DNA of 64,000 nt, from the NCBI GenBank assembly GCA_035633115.1, contig DASQFN010000045.1, forward strand, positions 62,001-126,000, written 5' to 3'. A program made the translations under genes and the position numbers. Under the pieces are notes generated by a model. The model had not been told where the DNA came from and searched no databases. It saw nothing but the letters and a program-made list of their open reading frames with translations. This DNA comes from Gemmatimonadaceae bacterium. GTDB taxonomy: Bacteria; Gemmatimonadota; Gemmatimonadetes; Gemmatimonadales; Gemmatimonadaceae. This document shows, in pieces, positions 15,462-24,339 of this stretch (position 1 is the stretch's first letter; each line of letters begins with the position of its first letter).

Positions 15462-17594
15462 ATGCAGCGATTTACGTTCTCCACGATCACGGCATTACTC
15501 CTGGCCTGCGCCTCCGGCCCGCGAACTGAACCCGCTGTCACGGCGGCGCCCCAACCCGCTCAGGCATCTCCCTCCGAAGATCCATACCTGTGGCTGGAAG
15601 AAGTCGAGAGTCCTCGCGCGATGGCATGGGTGAAGAGTCACAACACGAAATCACTCGGCATTCTCCAGAGCGATCCCCGTTACGAGCGCTACCACGCCGA
15701 GGCGCTGAAAATACTCGAAGCCACCGACCGCATCGCCACTCCGCAATTTCGCGGACACACGATCTACAACTTCTGGCAGGACCCCACCCACGTTCGAGGC
15801 ATTCTCCGTCGCACGTCCCTCGAGAGCTACCGCACGGCGAATCCGCGATGGACTGTGGTGCTCGACGTTGACTCACTCTCTGCGAAGGAAAGCGCGAACT
15901 GGGTCTACCGCGGAGCTAACTGTCTCAGGCCGGCGGACCGTCTGTGCATGATCACGCTCTCCAATGGCGGCAAGGACGCCAACGAGATGCGCGAATTCGA
16001 TATGGAGACGATGAGCTTCGTGCCCAACGGGTTCCGCCTGCCCGAGTCGAAAGGCGGCATCACCTGGATCGACGCGAACACGATCCTCGTCAGTCGCAAC
16101 TTCGGGCCGGGATCGCTCACGCGGTCCGGCTATCCGTTCGTCACGCGCCGCCTCAGGCGTGGACAGCCACTCGAGGAGGGGCCGGAAGTCTTCCGCGGTG
16201 ACTCAGCCGACGTCTCAGCGGGGGCATTCGTCCTCCGCGACGCCGACGGACGCATTCAAGCGACGATGGGGAGTCGCGGCCTCACCTTCTACGAGGGCGA
16301 GTACTGGCTTCTCGACGGCGATGGGCGAAAGGTCAAGCTGCCGTTCCCTGGCCGCATGAGTATCCAGGCACTGGTAGACGACCAGCTCGTATTCACTACC
16401 CAGAGCGACTGGATGGGCTTCAAGGTTGGGGACCTGCTCGGCTTCGACCTCTCGGATCTCAAGGCAAATCCGGCAGCCGCCAGAGCATACCTCGTTCTTC
16501 GCCCGGGGCCGCGCGAGGCGATCGAAGGCGTATCCAGCACTCGCAACAAGCTGGTGGTTGCTCTGTACGAGAACGTGAAGGGCGCCGTCTACGTCTACGA
16601 TCGTTCAGGGAGCGAGTGGAAGCGCCGCAAGCTCGATCTGCCGGCCAATTCCACAATCGGTATCGGCTCGTCGAACAGTCTCACCGACGACATTTTCTTC
16701 TCCGTTTCCAACTACGTGCAGCCGAACAGCCTGTGGCTAGCCAATTCTGCCACCGGCAGGGTCGAGAAGGTAAAGGCGATTCCTGATCGCTTCGACGCCT
16801 CGAAGATCACTGTCGACCAGTTCGAGGCAACGTCACCCGACGGGACAAAGATTCCCTACTTCGTCGTCCGCCCCAGGACGATGCCTCTCGACGGAAATAA
16901 GGCGACACTGCTCTACGGCTATGGCGGCTTTCAGAGCAGCCTGTTACCAGCGTACTCCGCGACCGTCGGCAAACTGTGGCTCGAGGATGGCGGCGCGTAC
17001 GTGGTGGCGAACACCCGGGGCGGCGGGGAGTTCGGTCCTGCGTGGCATCAGGCTGCGCTGCAGGCGAATCGCTACAAGGCTCACGAGGACTTCATCGCGG
17101 TCGCGAAGGACATCATCGCGCGGAAGATCACGTCGCCCCGCCGGCTCGGCATTATCGGCGGGTCTCAGGGAGGCCTCTTCATGGGCGTAGCGATGACGTC
17201 GTACCCGGAGCTGTTCAACGCCGCGGTGATTCAGGTGCCGCTGTTCGACATGCTGCGCTATCACAAGATGCCGCCTGGCGCCTCCTGGATTGCTGAATAC
17301 GGCGATCCTGAAAAGCCGGAGGAGCGAGCCTGGATCGCGAAGTACTCGCCCTATCAGGCGATTCGATCGGGGCAAAAGTATCCGGAGGCGTTCATCCACA
17401 CGTCGACGAAGGATGACCGGGTGCATCCGGGCCACGCTCGCAAGGCCGTGGCGCGGCTCGAGGAGCTTGGCTACCCGGTTCTTTTCTACGAGAACACCGA
17501 TGGCGGTCATTCCGCCGCGGCAAACCTCAAGGAGACGGCGCGACGGCTTGCGCTCGAGTACACGTACCTCTCTCGCAAGCTGAAGGGAGATTAA
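15462..17594 (+). CDS. Prolyl oligopeptidase family (S9A) lipoprotein peptidase
   Basis: A 710-residue serine peptidase. A short lipoprotein signal ends at LLAC (Cys16). Residues ~40-420 form the beta-propeller, opening with DPYLWLEEVESPRAMAWV. The alpha/beta hydrolase domain holds the nucleophile Ser568 in GGSQGGLFMG, the acid in KDDRVH (Asp651/652) and His683 in GGHSAA. The family cleaves short peptides, usually after Pro in S9A members. The lipid anchor places it in the periplasm or on the outer membrane. It is convergent with the DinB gene downstream. A second S9 member lies at 26911. Confidence 0.9.
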   Translation: MQRFTFSTITALLLACASGPRTEPAVTAAPQPAQASPSEDPYLWLEEVESPRAMAWVKSHNTKSLGILQSDPRYERYHAEALKILEATDRIATPQFRGHTIYNFWQDPTHVRGILRRTSLESYRTANPRWTVVLDVDSLSAKESANWVYRGANCLRPADRLCMITLSNGGKDANEMREFDMETMSFVPNGFRLPESKGGITWIDANTILVSRNFGPGSLTRSGYPFVTRRLRRGQPLEEGPEVFRGDSADVSAGAFVLRDADGRIQATMGSRGLTFYEGEYWLLDGDGRKVKLPFPGRMSIQALVDDQLVFTTQSDWMGFKVGDLLGFDLSDLKANPAAARAYLVLRPGPREAIEGVSSTRNKLVVALYENVKGAVYVYDRSGSEWKRRKLDLPANSTIGIGSSNSLTDDIFFSVSNYVQPNSLWLANSATGRVEKVKAIPDRFDASKITVDQFEATSPDGTKIPYFVVRPRTMPLDGNKATLLYGYGGFQSSLLPAYSATVGKLWLEDGGAYVVANTRGGGEFGPAWHQAALQANRYKAHEDFIAVAKDIIARKITSPRRLGIIGGSQGGLFMGVAMTSYPELFNAAVIQVPLFDMLRYHKMPPGASWIAEYGDPEKPEERAWIAKYSPYQAIRSGQKYPEAFIHTSTKDDRVHPGHARKAVARLEELGYPVLFYENTDGGHSAAANLKETARRLALEYTYLSRKLKGD

Positions 17595-17603
17595 AGCGCG
17601 TTT

Positions 17604-18119
17604 CTACCAGGAATAGCGTTGCCTCAGGACTTTTGTGTGGTGAGTGACGTGGCCGGCGGCAATGTAAGCAAGCGCGCGCACGGAGAACGGATTTCCACTG
17701 GCAATGCCGCGGCGCTCCCACGCCTGCGCCGGAAGGTTATCGAAGAACGCAAGTGTCGCCGCGCGCACGGCACCGAATTCTTCGATGTGGCTGCTCCACG
17801 ATCGTTCATGGGCGCCGGCCGCCGAGGCGGCGATGTCCTGGTCGAAGCTGGGCATCGGAGTGTCGAAGCCCCGCGCAAACCAGAAAGCCCGCGACATGTA
17901 AAGGCGCTCGCAGTCGTTAACGTGGCCCACAACCTCTCGGATACTCCACTTGTCCGGAGCATAGCGGTGCAATGACTTGTCGTCCGGGATTTCGCGCAGC
18001 AGTCCAAGCGTTTCAGGTAGCTGTGCACGGAGTATTTCGCAGATGTCTCCCGCGGGGACCTGATCGATGTACGTGAAGTAGTACTCGGCTGCCTCGCTGC
18101 GATCGGGAATCGTCGTCAT
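17604..18119 (-). CDS. DinB/DfsB-family putative metal-dependent protein
   Basis: A 171-residue four-helix-bundle protein of the DinB/YfiT type. The opening PDKWSIREVVGHVNDCER gives the first metal-binding His, and GHVTHH near the C-terminus supplies the other two. Members bind a divalent metal and include thiol-dependent transferases; the cofactor and substrate are unknown here. A second, divergent family member starts at 18920. It sits head-to-head with the membrane coiled-coil gene at 18194. Confidence 0.82.
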   Translation of the reverse strand: MTTIPDRSEAAEYYFTYIDQVPAGDICEILRAQLPETLGLLREIPDDKSLHRYAPDKWSIREVVGHVNDCERLYMSRAFWFARGFDTPMPSFDQDIAASAAGAHERSWSSHIEEFGAVRAATLAFFDNLPAQAWERRGIASGNPFSVRALAYIAAGHVTHHTKVLRQRYSW

Positions 18120-18193
18120 GCTTGATTATTGTCAATATTTCCGGCTGTCGCCACTTCACCGCGCATTTTCCTCCCAACCCCTATGGGCGCAGA

Positions 18194-18901
18194 ATGATAC
18201 AGGACTGGGTGCCGCTGCTCACGATCGTCGCGTCATTGCTGCTCGTCGTCACCAGCGCGCTCAACTTTTCCGTTTTTCTAAGGCAGCTGCGCGCCTCGAA
18301 GGAGCAGCTCGAGACCGCCCGGCGCCAGCTGGAGGAGGCGCGGCAGGGGCCGGAGATCCTGCTCGTTCAGCGCGCGATGTCGGAGACGTCCGATCACCTC
18401 AAGACCCTCATCGACAGGCCGTATTTGCGTCCGTACTTCTACGACAACAAAGCATGGGCGGAAGGCGACAAGGCCAGCCTCGATGAGGTGAAGACGATGG
18501 CAGAGCTCATGCTGAACAATTTTGCCTCAGCCATCATTCATTCTGCCGCGTTTCCGCAATATCCCGTGCGCAGCGTCGAGCAGACAATCCGCTTCCATCT
18601 GCGGCAGAGCCCGGCCATGCGGGAGTTTTTGATGGAGGGCTTCGAGCACTATCAGCTCGCCGGTCTCGCTCTCCTGTGTCTCAAGAATGAATCGAAAGCG
18701 GAAACGGAAAGAGATCTCGCCGACTTGATCGCCGCGTCACCGAGCGATGTGCGGGAGCGAGCGCGGCGCGAGCGCCTGCTTCAATATCTGAGATCGACAA
18801 ACGAGACGGATGCGATCGAGCTCGCGAAACACAGCTTGAGCGCCACGGGGGACCATCCTGTATTCTCCGTCAAAAACCTGCCTGCCAAAGCCACCCATTG
18901 A
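18194..18901 (+). CDS. Membrane-anchored coiled-coil protein of unknown function
   Basis: About 235 residues. One transmembrane helix (residues ~5-25: VPLLTIVASLLLVV) is followed by a short coiled coil (RQLRASKEQLETARRQLEEA, ~28-48) and a helical domain with several aromatic positions (RPYLRPYFYDNKAW; HYQLAGLALLCL). I chose ATG 18194; the open frame runs 24 codons further upstream from a TTG but that part is not protein-like. I do not recognise the family. The C-terminal body is soluble and probably cytoplasmic. Confidence 0.6.
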   Translation: MIQDWVPLLTIVASLLLVVTSALNFSVFLRQLRASKEQLETARRQLEEARQGPEILLVQRAMSETSDHLKTLIDRPYLRPYFYDNKAWAEGDKASLDEVKTMAELMLNNFASAIIHSAAFPQYPVRSVEQTIRFHLRQSPAMREFLMEGFEHYQLAGLALLCLKNESKAETERDLADLIAASPSDVRERARRERLLQYLRSTNETDAIELAKHSLSATGDHPVFSVKNLPAKATH

Positions 18902-18919
18902 CCCTTTGCTGCTCATCCC

Positions 18920-19474
18920 ATGCGCCAGTTACAACGAGACCTGTACCAGCAGTTGCGCGTTGAAGCGATCGAAACGCGCGAGCGAATTGCCGCCATGGTG
19001 CGGCCGCTCGACCCGGCAAAGCTGAACGAGCATCCCGAGCCGAATGGCTGGAGCGTCGGCCAGGTGCTCGAGCATCTCTTCGTGGCCGATGAGAGATATG
19101 AAGCGCCGCTTGCCGCCCTCTTGCGCCGCGCGAGCAAGGATGCGGACGCGCCTGAACGAGAGTGGAAGCCATCGTTCATCGGCGGCCTTATTGCCGGCGG
19201 GCTGCTCAGGCCCAAGCCGCTCAAATCTCCCAAGGTGTTTCGACCCGGGCCAACGCCGCGCAACGGCGTGGTGGAAGAGCTCCTGGCCCGCGAGAAGAAT
19301 TTCGTGAAGGCGATGGATGACGCAGCGTCACTGGATTGGCGGGCGCTGCGAATCAGCTCGCCGGCGTTGCCCTCGTGGGCGCCGAAGATGAATCTCGGTG
19401 ACGGGTTCCGCATCCACATCGTACATCTCACGAGGCACTCGCATCAGATTGAACGGCTTGTCGCGAAGTTGTGA
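18920..19474 (+). CDS. DinB-family protein
   Basis: A 184-residue protein with the DinB layout: NGWSVGQVLEHLFVADERY near residue 45 provides the first His, and HIVHLTRHSHQIERL at the C-terminus provides the other two ligands. The central section differs from the DinB protein at 17604, so these are distant paralogues rather than a recent duplication. ATG 18920 lies 18 bases after the preceding gene, suggesting co-transcription. Substrate unknown. Confidence 0.82.
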   Translation: MRQLQRDLYQQLRVEAIETRERIAAMVRPLDPAKLNEHPEPNGWSVGQVLEHLFVADERYEAPLAALLRRASKDADAPEREWKPSFIGGLIAGGLLRPKPLKSPKVFRPGPTPRNGVVEELLAREKNFVKAMDDAASLDWRALRISSPALPSWAPKMNLGDGFRIHIVHLTRHSHQIERLVAKL

Positions 19475-19498
19475 GCCCGGACGAATGGTCGTCTGCTG

Positions 19499-20143
19499 TC
19501 AGGACCTCGAGAACTTGAGGTGCGTGACGCCCGGCGCAGCGACGGTGCGCACAAGCTCCAGCCCGTGAAGGTCGTCGCCGACGTTATCGAACAGCCGTTC
19601 GCCGCCGCCGAGTAGCGTCGGTACAACGCCGATCTCCATCTCGTCAACGAGCCCGCGTGCGAGATATTGCTGCGCCGCACTGGCTCCGCCCGCGAGCGAT
19701 ACATCCTTGCCGCTCGCGGCTCGCCGTGCCTGTTCGAGCGCGGCGTCGATTCCCTCAGTGACGAACGTGAATGTCGTGCCGCCTTCGAGTGGGAGCGGCT
19801 CGCGCGCGTGATGCGTGAGCACGAACACCGGGTGATGATACGGCGGGCTGTCTCCCCACCAGCCGTTCCACGGTTTCTTGGAATCCCATGGGCCGGGATG
19901 GCCGCCAAACATGTTGCGGCCCATGATCGTGGAACCGATGTTGGCGAGCGATTCCTCGACGACACGATTGCTTTCGTTGGTCTCTCCGCCGGCCTCGCCA
20001 TGCACGGCGCGCCATGCCTTGAGTGGAAATGCCCACTGGTGCAGACGCATGCCGCCGATTCCGAGCGGATTGTCCACGCTCTGGTTGGGGCCGGCGACGA
20101 AGCCGTCGAGCGACATTGAGATCTTCAGGCGCAGCCTGGACAC
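19499..20143 (-). CDS. RibD C-terminal/dihydrofolate reductase-like protein
   Basis: A 214-residue protein of the RibD_C/DHFR-like family: SMSLDGFVAGPNQS near the N-terminus, a MGRNMFGG segment for NADPH contact, and a C-terminal LARGLVDEMEIGVVPTLLGGG block. Members are predicted NAD(P)H-dependent reductases, but most lack an assigned substrate. This is a stand-alone domain without the deaminase half of RibD, so riboflavin synthesis is not implied. It is convergent with the DinB gene, 25 bases apart. Confidence 0.87.
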   Translation of the reverse strand: MSRLRLKISMSLDGFVAGPNQSVDNPLGIGGMRLHQWAFPLKAWRAVHGEAGGETNESNRVVEESLANIGSTIMGRNMFGGHPGPWDSKKPWNGWWGDSPPYHHPVFVLTHHAREPLPLEGGTTFTFVTEGIDAALEQARRAASGKDVSLAGGASAAQQYLARGLVDEMEIGVVPTLLGGGERLFDNVGDDLHGLELVRTVAAPGVTHLKFSRS

Positions 20144-20193
20144 GCGTTAACCTCCATGGAAACGGGACAGCCGCCGCGAGATACGACTCTTCG

Positions 20194-20739
20194 CTAAGCG
20201 GCGCCGCCCGGGAAAGCGCGCGCAACAGCAATCGATGCGCGCAGGAAACCCGCGAGGAGCGGGCCATGAACCACGAGCGCCGCTGGCAGGACGGTCAAAA
20301 ACGCACCGGAAGAAATCCAGGATTCTCGTCGGCCACGAATCAGAACGAGAGCTGAAGTCGGAAGCGTGAGAAGGATAGCAGTCAACAATCCGGGCATATA
20401 CGCGCGAAACACGACGGTCAGAGCCATGTGTGCAAGAGCGTTAAGGCCGATCAACGCCGCAAAGACGAGCATCGTGTAGGAGCTGCCCGGTGCTTCTGGT
20501 CTCCGTGAGGCTATCATGGCTGTAATGACACCAAGGGCAGTTACGATCAGGAGGCTGAACCGTAGCTGCGGGACTTCAATGCCCGCATAGAATGCGCGGA
20601 GGAACGCTGGGGCGCTGGTCTGCATAAGCTCGAGCATCCGGGGCGCGGCGATGGCTTCCTCGAGGTTGTGCAATGCGAACACCGAAGCGACGAGCAGGTA
20701 CCAGAAACGCCGCGTATCCAGCGTCAGGCCGTTGCTCAT
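20194..20739 (-). CDS. HXXEE-domain integral membrane protein
   Basis: About 181 residues with five hydrophobic segments. The first helix ends with HNLEEAI, the HxxEE signature of this uncharacterised membrane family, which may bind a metal. ATG 20739 starts just before the first helix; an upstream in-frame start at 20781 adds 14 residues without a motif. It follows the DUF1801 gene by a short gap on the same strand. The role is unknown. Confidence 0.68.
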   Translation of the reverse strand: MSNGLTLDTRRFWYLLVASVFALHNLEEAIAAPRMLELMQTSAPAFLRAFYAGIEVPQLRFSLLIVTALGVITAMIASRRPEAPGSSYTMLVFAALIGLNALAHMALTVVFRAYMPGLLTAILLTLPTSALVLIRGRRESWISSGAFLTVLPAALVVHGPLLAGFLRASIAVARAFPGGAA

Positions 20740-20786
20740 GAGTCTTGCGTCAGACGTAAAGTGAACTCGAACGGCTGCCATACCCG

Positions 20787-21179
20787 TTATTCCTCTTCGC
20801 GTAACTCGGCGATACGTGCCTTCACGAGTCGCTTCACGAGACTTGGTGGTGGCGGCTCGCTGAGTGGAAATCGAATCGTCCCCTTCGATACCTCATATCC
20901 CTCGAGCTCGGCCGCGTAGGCCCTTTTGATCGCCGCCGTTATCGGGTACAGGCTGAGGTGGTTTTTCCAGGCAGCGTACCATAGAAGCGTTTTCCCGTTG
21001 AGTCTGAAGCCGGGAATCCCGTAGCTGAAGTGCTCGACTGCACCGGGCGCCGCATCGCGAATGCTATCGCGGATGCTCTTGAGGCTCTTGCGAGCATTCG
21101 GCGGCAATGCCGCAAGGTACGTTCGAACTTGCGCTCCAATCCGCCTTGCGTCGTTCCTTGAAGAAGGCGAGGGTATCAT
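20787..21179 (-). CDS. DUF1801 (YdhG/YjhX-like) protein
   Basis: About 130 residues. Family features include the [21 protein letters not shown] helix, [20 protein letters not shown] and the C-terminal [19 protein letters not shown]. These proteins have an iron-chaperone-like/frataxin-type fold but no firm role. ATG 21179 is preferred because GGAG sits 6 bases before it; a TTG 12 bases further upstream is also open. It is part of a leftward run with the acetyltransferase and glycosylase genes. Confidence 0.8.
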   Translation of the reverse strand: MIPSPSSRNDARRIGAQVRTYLAALPPNARKSLKSIRDSIRDAAPGAVEHFSYGIPGFRLNGKTLLWYAAWKNHLSLYPITAAIKRAYAAELEGYEVSKGTIRFPLSEPPPPSLVKRLVKARIAELREEE

Positions 21180-21221
21180 GATCTGCTCCAATTGAAGGCT
21201 TCAGTACGCATGCCGGTCCCC

Positions 21222-21731
21222 TTACTCGGCCAATCGTGGGATGAACCGCAACAGCTTCTCTGTACCATCGCCGTCGATTGACTTCATGAACGAGTACTGC
21301 GTCTTGATTTTCGCGTATCCCCGCTCCTGATAGAACTGATGCGCCGCCGTACGGCTGGTACTCGACGATAATCGGACAATTGAGCAGCCCTGAGCCTTCG
21401 CCCACACTTCGGCATGCTCCATGAGCAGGCTTCCAACTCCCTTTCGCCTGTGGTTGCTGTCTACCACCAGTCCGCCGATTACGACGAATGCCCCTGTTTC
21501 TACGTACTCTGCGATTAGCGCGTGGAGCCACCCGACCGGACGACCCTCGAGCTCAGCAACAAAGAACTGTTGATCCCGGCGCGACTGGATGCGCGCCAGC
21601 GTCGCTGCAACGGTGGAAGGCTCAGCATCGTACCCGAGTTGTGTCGTCAATCGTGCTACGTCATCTGCGTCCAGGATCCGTGCAGGGCGCACGGAAACTG
21701 CGATCTCACTTTCACTTCCTTCCGGAATCAT
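21222..21731 (-). CDS. GNAT-family N-acetyltransferase
   Basis: A 169-residue GNAT protein with the acetyl-CoA-binding motif A RRKGVGSLLMEHAE, the preceding beta strand GGLVVDSNH, and motif B AAHQFYQERGYAK. It transfers an acetyl group to an amine acceptor that cannot be named. Its ATG overlaps the stop of the tag gene upstream by 4 bases, so the two are co-translated. Confidence 0.88.
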   Translation of the reverse strand: MIPEGSESEIAVSVRPARILDADDVARLTTQLGYDAEPSTVAATLARIQSRRDQQFFVAELEGRPVGWLHALIAEYVETGAFVVIGGLVVDSNHRRKGVGSLLMEHAEVWAKAQGCSIVRLSSSTSRTAAHQFYQERGYAKIKTQYSFMKSIDGDGTEKLLRFIPRLAE

Positions 21732-22348
21732 GATTGTCTCGCCCTCGAGCCGCGGCGTCCGACGATCTTATAACGAAAGCAGTTGGTAGTGTGATCGTTG
21801 ACCAGTCCGACAGCCTGCATGAAGGCGTAACAGATCGTCGAGCCGACGAACTTGAATCCCCGCCGGAGGAGATCGCGGCTGAGCGCGTCCGAATCCACGG
21901 TGCGGGCAGGAAGCGCGTCGAGCGCCGGCCAGCGATTTACACGAGGGGCTCCCCCGGCGAAATCCCAGACGTACGCGTCGAAGGTGCCGAACTCCTTCTG
22001 AACGGCGAGGAAGGCCCTCGCATTCCGGACAGTACTTTCGATTTTGAGCCGGTTGCGAACAATCCCCGGGTTGAGCAGCAGCCGTTCGACTCGTGCGCGT
22101 GTAAACCGCGCAACCCTCGCTGGATCAAAGTCGACGAACGCGTCACGATAGGCCTCGCGCTTCTTCAGAATGGTCTCCCAGCTAAGGCCGGCCTGCGCCC
22201 CTTCGAGTGTCAGGAACTCGAACAGGACCCTGTCATCGTGCGCGGGGACGCCCCACTCAGCGTCGTGATACGCAATGCTGAGCGGTGTTCGTGCCCAGGT
22301 GCAGCGCGTGAGGTTGTCTTCCGTCGTTCGTCCTGGCGGCTCGTGCAT
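21728..22348 (-). CDS. tag: DNA-3-methyladenine glycosylase I
   Basis: A 206-residue protein with the Tag signatures: RCTWARTPLSIAYHDAEWG at the N-terminus, LFEFLTLEGAQAGLSWETIL, and the late SDALSRDLLRRGFKFVGST followed by AGLVNDH-type residues (VGLVNDHTTNCFRY). The structural zinc ligands (N-terminal Cys and His, C-terminal His and Cys) are in place. It removes 3-methyladenine from alkylated DNA. The last ~15 residues are basic. An AGGTGG lies close before ATG 22348. Confidence 0.92.
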   Translation of the reverse strand: MHEPPGRTTEDNLTRCTWARTPLSIAYHDAEWGVPAHDDRVLFEFLTLEGAQAGLSWETILKKREAYRDAFVDFDPARVARFTRARVERLLLNPGIVRNRLKIESTVRNARAFLAVQKEFGTFDAYVWDFAGGAPRVNRWPALDALPARTVDSDALSRDLLRRGFKFVGSTICYAFMQAVGLVNDHTTNCFRYKIVGRRGSRARQS

Positions 22349-22498
22349 TCCACCTAATCTCTTCAGGAAGGCTTCTTAAGTCTGCGGGTCCGTGATGCCT
22401 TGTTCAACCAGTGGCGACGCGCGTTTCCAAGCAAACATTAGACTATATTTTTTGCGTCGCTGCCGTACATGACTCTACCGAATTTCAAGGAGGTTCTC

Positions 22499-23158
22499 AT
22501 GCAGGACGGGTCTAATTCCTCCACCCCGCGCCGCGGCTTCATAGGCCGAGTAGCCGCGGCCGCGATGGGTATCAGTGTGGCCAGCCTGGTGCCCGAAGAA
22601 GCCGACGCTGCCACATCGCGTGCGGCCGATGCAAAACTGGAGGCCTGGTTTGGCAAGCTCAACGGCAAGCATCGGGCGGTCTTCGATGCGCCGGAGCCCA
22701 ACTCCGGATACCCGGCGATCTGGCCGCGAGTTTATCGCATGACCACCGAGGCGAGCTACCCTGGAGAAACGTCAAGCGCCATGGTGATCCTGCGGCATTC
22801 GGCCTTGCCCCTGGCATTCCAGGACCACCTGTGGTCGAAATACAAGCTCGGGGAGCAGTTCGACCTCAAGATCGGTGATGTGCCCGCAACGAAAAACCCG
22901 TACGCGGCAATGACCGGCCTGCCGATTACGGGTGTTGGCATCGCTGAGCTGATGAAGGGCGGCGTGCTCGTAGGCGCGTGCGATATTGCGATGACGGTTT
23001 ACAGCAGCGGTGCGGCGGCCAAGATGGGACTGGATCCCGCGGCAGTGAGAAAGGATTGGGTTGCCGGGCTGCTGCCCGGAGTCGTGCTGGTTCCGTCGGG
23101 CGTGATGGCTGTGGCCCGCGCGCAGGAGCTCGGGGCGCAATACATCTTCGCCGGGTGA
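22499..23158 (+). CDS. Tat-signal protein with DsrE-like domain
   Basis: About 219 residues. ATG 22499 follows AGGAGG by 6 bases, so the ATG-like codons upstream are discarded. A twin-arginine signal (PRRGFIGRVAAAAMG, residues ~11-25) ends near EEADAA. The mature part resembles DsrE/DsrF-like folds, with a central VILRHSALPLAF strand-helix and a C-terminal VVLVPSGVMAVARAQELGAQ segment. Such domains carry sulfur or act as small periplasmic binding proteins. I see a single candidate Cys (VGACD). TATATT at 22444 may be the -10. Function is not established. Confidence 0.65.
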   Translation: MQDGSNSSTPRRGFIGRVAAAAMGISVASLVPEEADAATSRAADAKLEAWFGKLNGKHRAVFDAPEPNSGYPAIWPRVYRMTTEASYPGETSSAMVILRHSALPLAFQDHLWSKYKLGEQFDLKIGDVPATKNPYAAMTGLPITGVGIAELMKGGVLVGACDIAMTVYSSGAAAKMGLDPAAVRKDWVAGLLPGVVLVPSGVMAVARAQELGAQYIFAG

Positions 23159-23169
23159 TTTGAACCGGG

Positions 23170-23191
23170 ACGGGGGCTCTAGCGCCCCCGT
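23170..23191. terminator. Intrinsic-terminator-like hairpin between convergent genes
   Basis: ACGGGGGC (23170-23177) and GCCCCCGT (23184-23191) form a perfect 8-base stem with a 6-base loop, immediately after the DsrE-like gene stop and before the convergent glycosylase gene stop. The flanking T-run is weak (TTCCTC), so efficiency is uncertain, but the position suits a shared bidirectional stop. Confidence 0.6.
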
Positions 23192-23236
23192 TCCTCACGC
23201 CTGCTCGCCCGTTCCAACACCCGGGCGCTTTCATAA

Positions 23237-23920
23237 TCAATGCGCGTCTGAGAGGACGCGCTCGTAATCCGTGATGTAGCTCTCCGCCTGCCTTCTCCGG
23301 TATTGAAGAATGAAGCGCGGATGATCCAGCGGATGAACCGACTCGAACCACCGGTGTCCGTCGTTGAGCCGCCTGAAGAACTTTGCATTTTTTCCCCGGC
23401 CCAGCACGATCACACGCTCGCGGCTGCAACCGAGGGCGATCTGCGCATCAATTGACGCGGCAATAAATGGCGTAACTGCGCGCTCGAGCTTTCGGTCATC
23501 GTAGTAGTTGAGATTTTTTCCATGGCGCGTGAATCCGAGCGGGCACACAGCCGATAACAGGAATTTTCGAAAGAAAGCGTCGGGGCCTCCAAGGTGCTTG
23601 ATGACCGAGTAGATGAACCTGGACGACAGCTCCCGCTTGCGGGCGAAGTCGTTAGGGATTCCGCATTCGTCGGCCAGCGCCACTGGATCCGTAAACGTCA
23701 CGCCGGTGATTCCGGCACCGAAGCGACCGGGGTTGATGCCGAGGATGAGGGTGCGCTCACGGTTGTCGGAGAAGTAGCCGTCGAGGAACAGGCGTACGTA
23801 TCTCTGGACGCGCTTGTCCACGTAAGGATTCATTACGGTGACGCCTCGCGGCACGCGTGGAGACGCCAGCGACTTATAGAAGCGGAACGCGCGTTCGGCG
23901 AAGGTGTCTGAGGTGACCAT
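23237..23920 (-). CDS. SMUG2-type uracil-DNA glycosylase family protein
   Basis: About 227 residues from ATG 23920. The uracil-DNA glycosylase fold is indicated by the catalytic-loop motif LILGINPGRFGAGITG, the strand ARKRELSSRFIYSVI and the DNA-binding segment SVHPLDHPRF. This matches the SMUG2 branch (single-strand-selective uracil glycosylase-like). It would excise damaged pyrimidines in base excision repair. The open frame extends upstream to 24112, but that part is Ser/Arg-rich shadow lying over the pyruvate kinase remnant, so the shorter start is used. Confidence 0.82.
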   Translation of the reverse strand: MVTSDTFAERAFRFYKSLASPRVPRGVTVMNPYVDKRVQRYVRLFLDGYFSDNRERTLILGINPGRFGAGITGVTFTDPVALADECGIPNDFARKRELSSRFIYSVIKHLGGPDAFFRKFLLSAVCPLGFTRHGKNLNYYDDRKLERAVTPFIAASIDAQIALGCSRERVIVLGRGKNAKFFRRLNDGHRWFESVHPLDHPRFILQYRRRQAESYITDYERVLSDAH

Positions 23921-23945
23921 CAAGGGTGGAAGCGTAGCGGAATGA

Positions 23946-24233
23946 TCGAGGCGAAAACTGGCGCTTGGTGACAAGGACCTTGCTGACCTGGCGTCAGTCG
24001 CGCCGTGGGCCGACGCGGTGGAAATGTCATTCGTGCAGCGTGAGGACGACATTCTGAGTCTGCACCGCGCACTACGGGAGCTTGGCAGGGAGGACCTCGG
24101 AGTCGTACTCAAGATCGAGAAGCAGCGGGCGTTCGACGAGCTACCTCGGCTTCTTCTTGCGGCGATGCGCCAGCGAAAGTGCGGCGTGATGATCGCGCGC
24201 GGCGACCTTGCCGTCGAGACAGGCGTGTTCTAG
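23946..24233 (+). pseudogene. Pyruvate kinase-like remnant (barrel fragment)
   Basis: An open segment of ~95 codons without a credible start matches the middle of a pyruvate kinase TIM barrel: GDKDLADLASVAPWADAVEM, then SFVQREDDI, then GVVLKIEKQRAFDELPRLLLA and the active-site strand GVMIARGDLAVETG. It ends at a stop right after that motif; the N-terminal nucleotide and cation sites and the C-terminal domain are missing. This is a decayed fragment, probably left by a deletion or rearrangement next to the toxin-antitoxin pair. Confidence 0.72.
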
Positions 24234-24301
24234 CACGCTGTACCGGCCGCATCAACAATTCAGATCGAGCTGACCGCCACCCTGACCAGGGAATCGCCCA
24301 A

Positions 24302-24334
24302 CTTGCAAATGCAAGAAAACAACAATAACTTGCA
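24302..24334 (+). promoter_or_regulatory. Candidate autoregulatory operator of the RES/Xre module
   Basis: A perfect palindrome CTTGCA-AA-TGCAAG (24302-24315) is followed 27 bases later (start to start) by another CTTGCA half-site (24329-24334), only 5 bases before the antitoxin ATG at 24340. Xre-type antitoxins normally repress their own promoter through such repeats. The site spacing on nearly the same helical face fits cooperative binding. It is a sequence-based prediction. Confidence 0.55.
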
Positions 24335-24339
24335 GCTGT

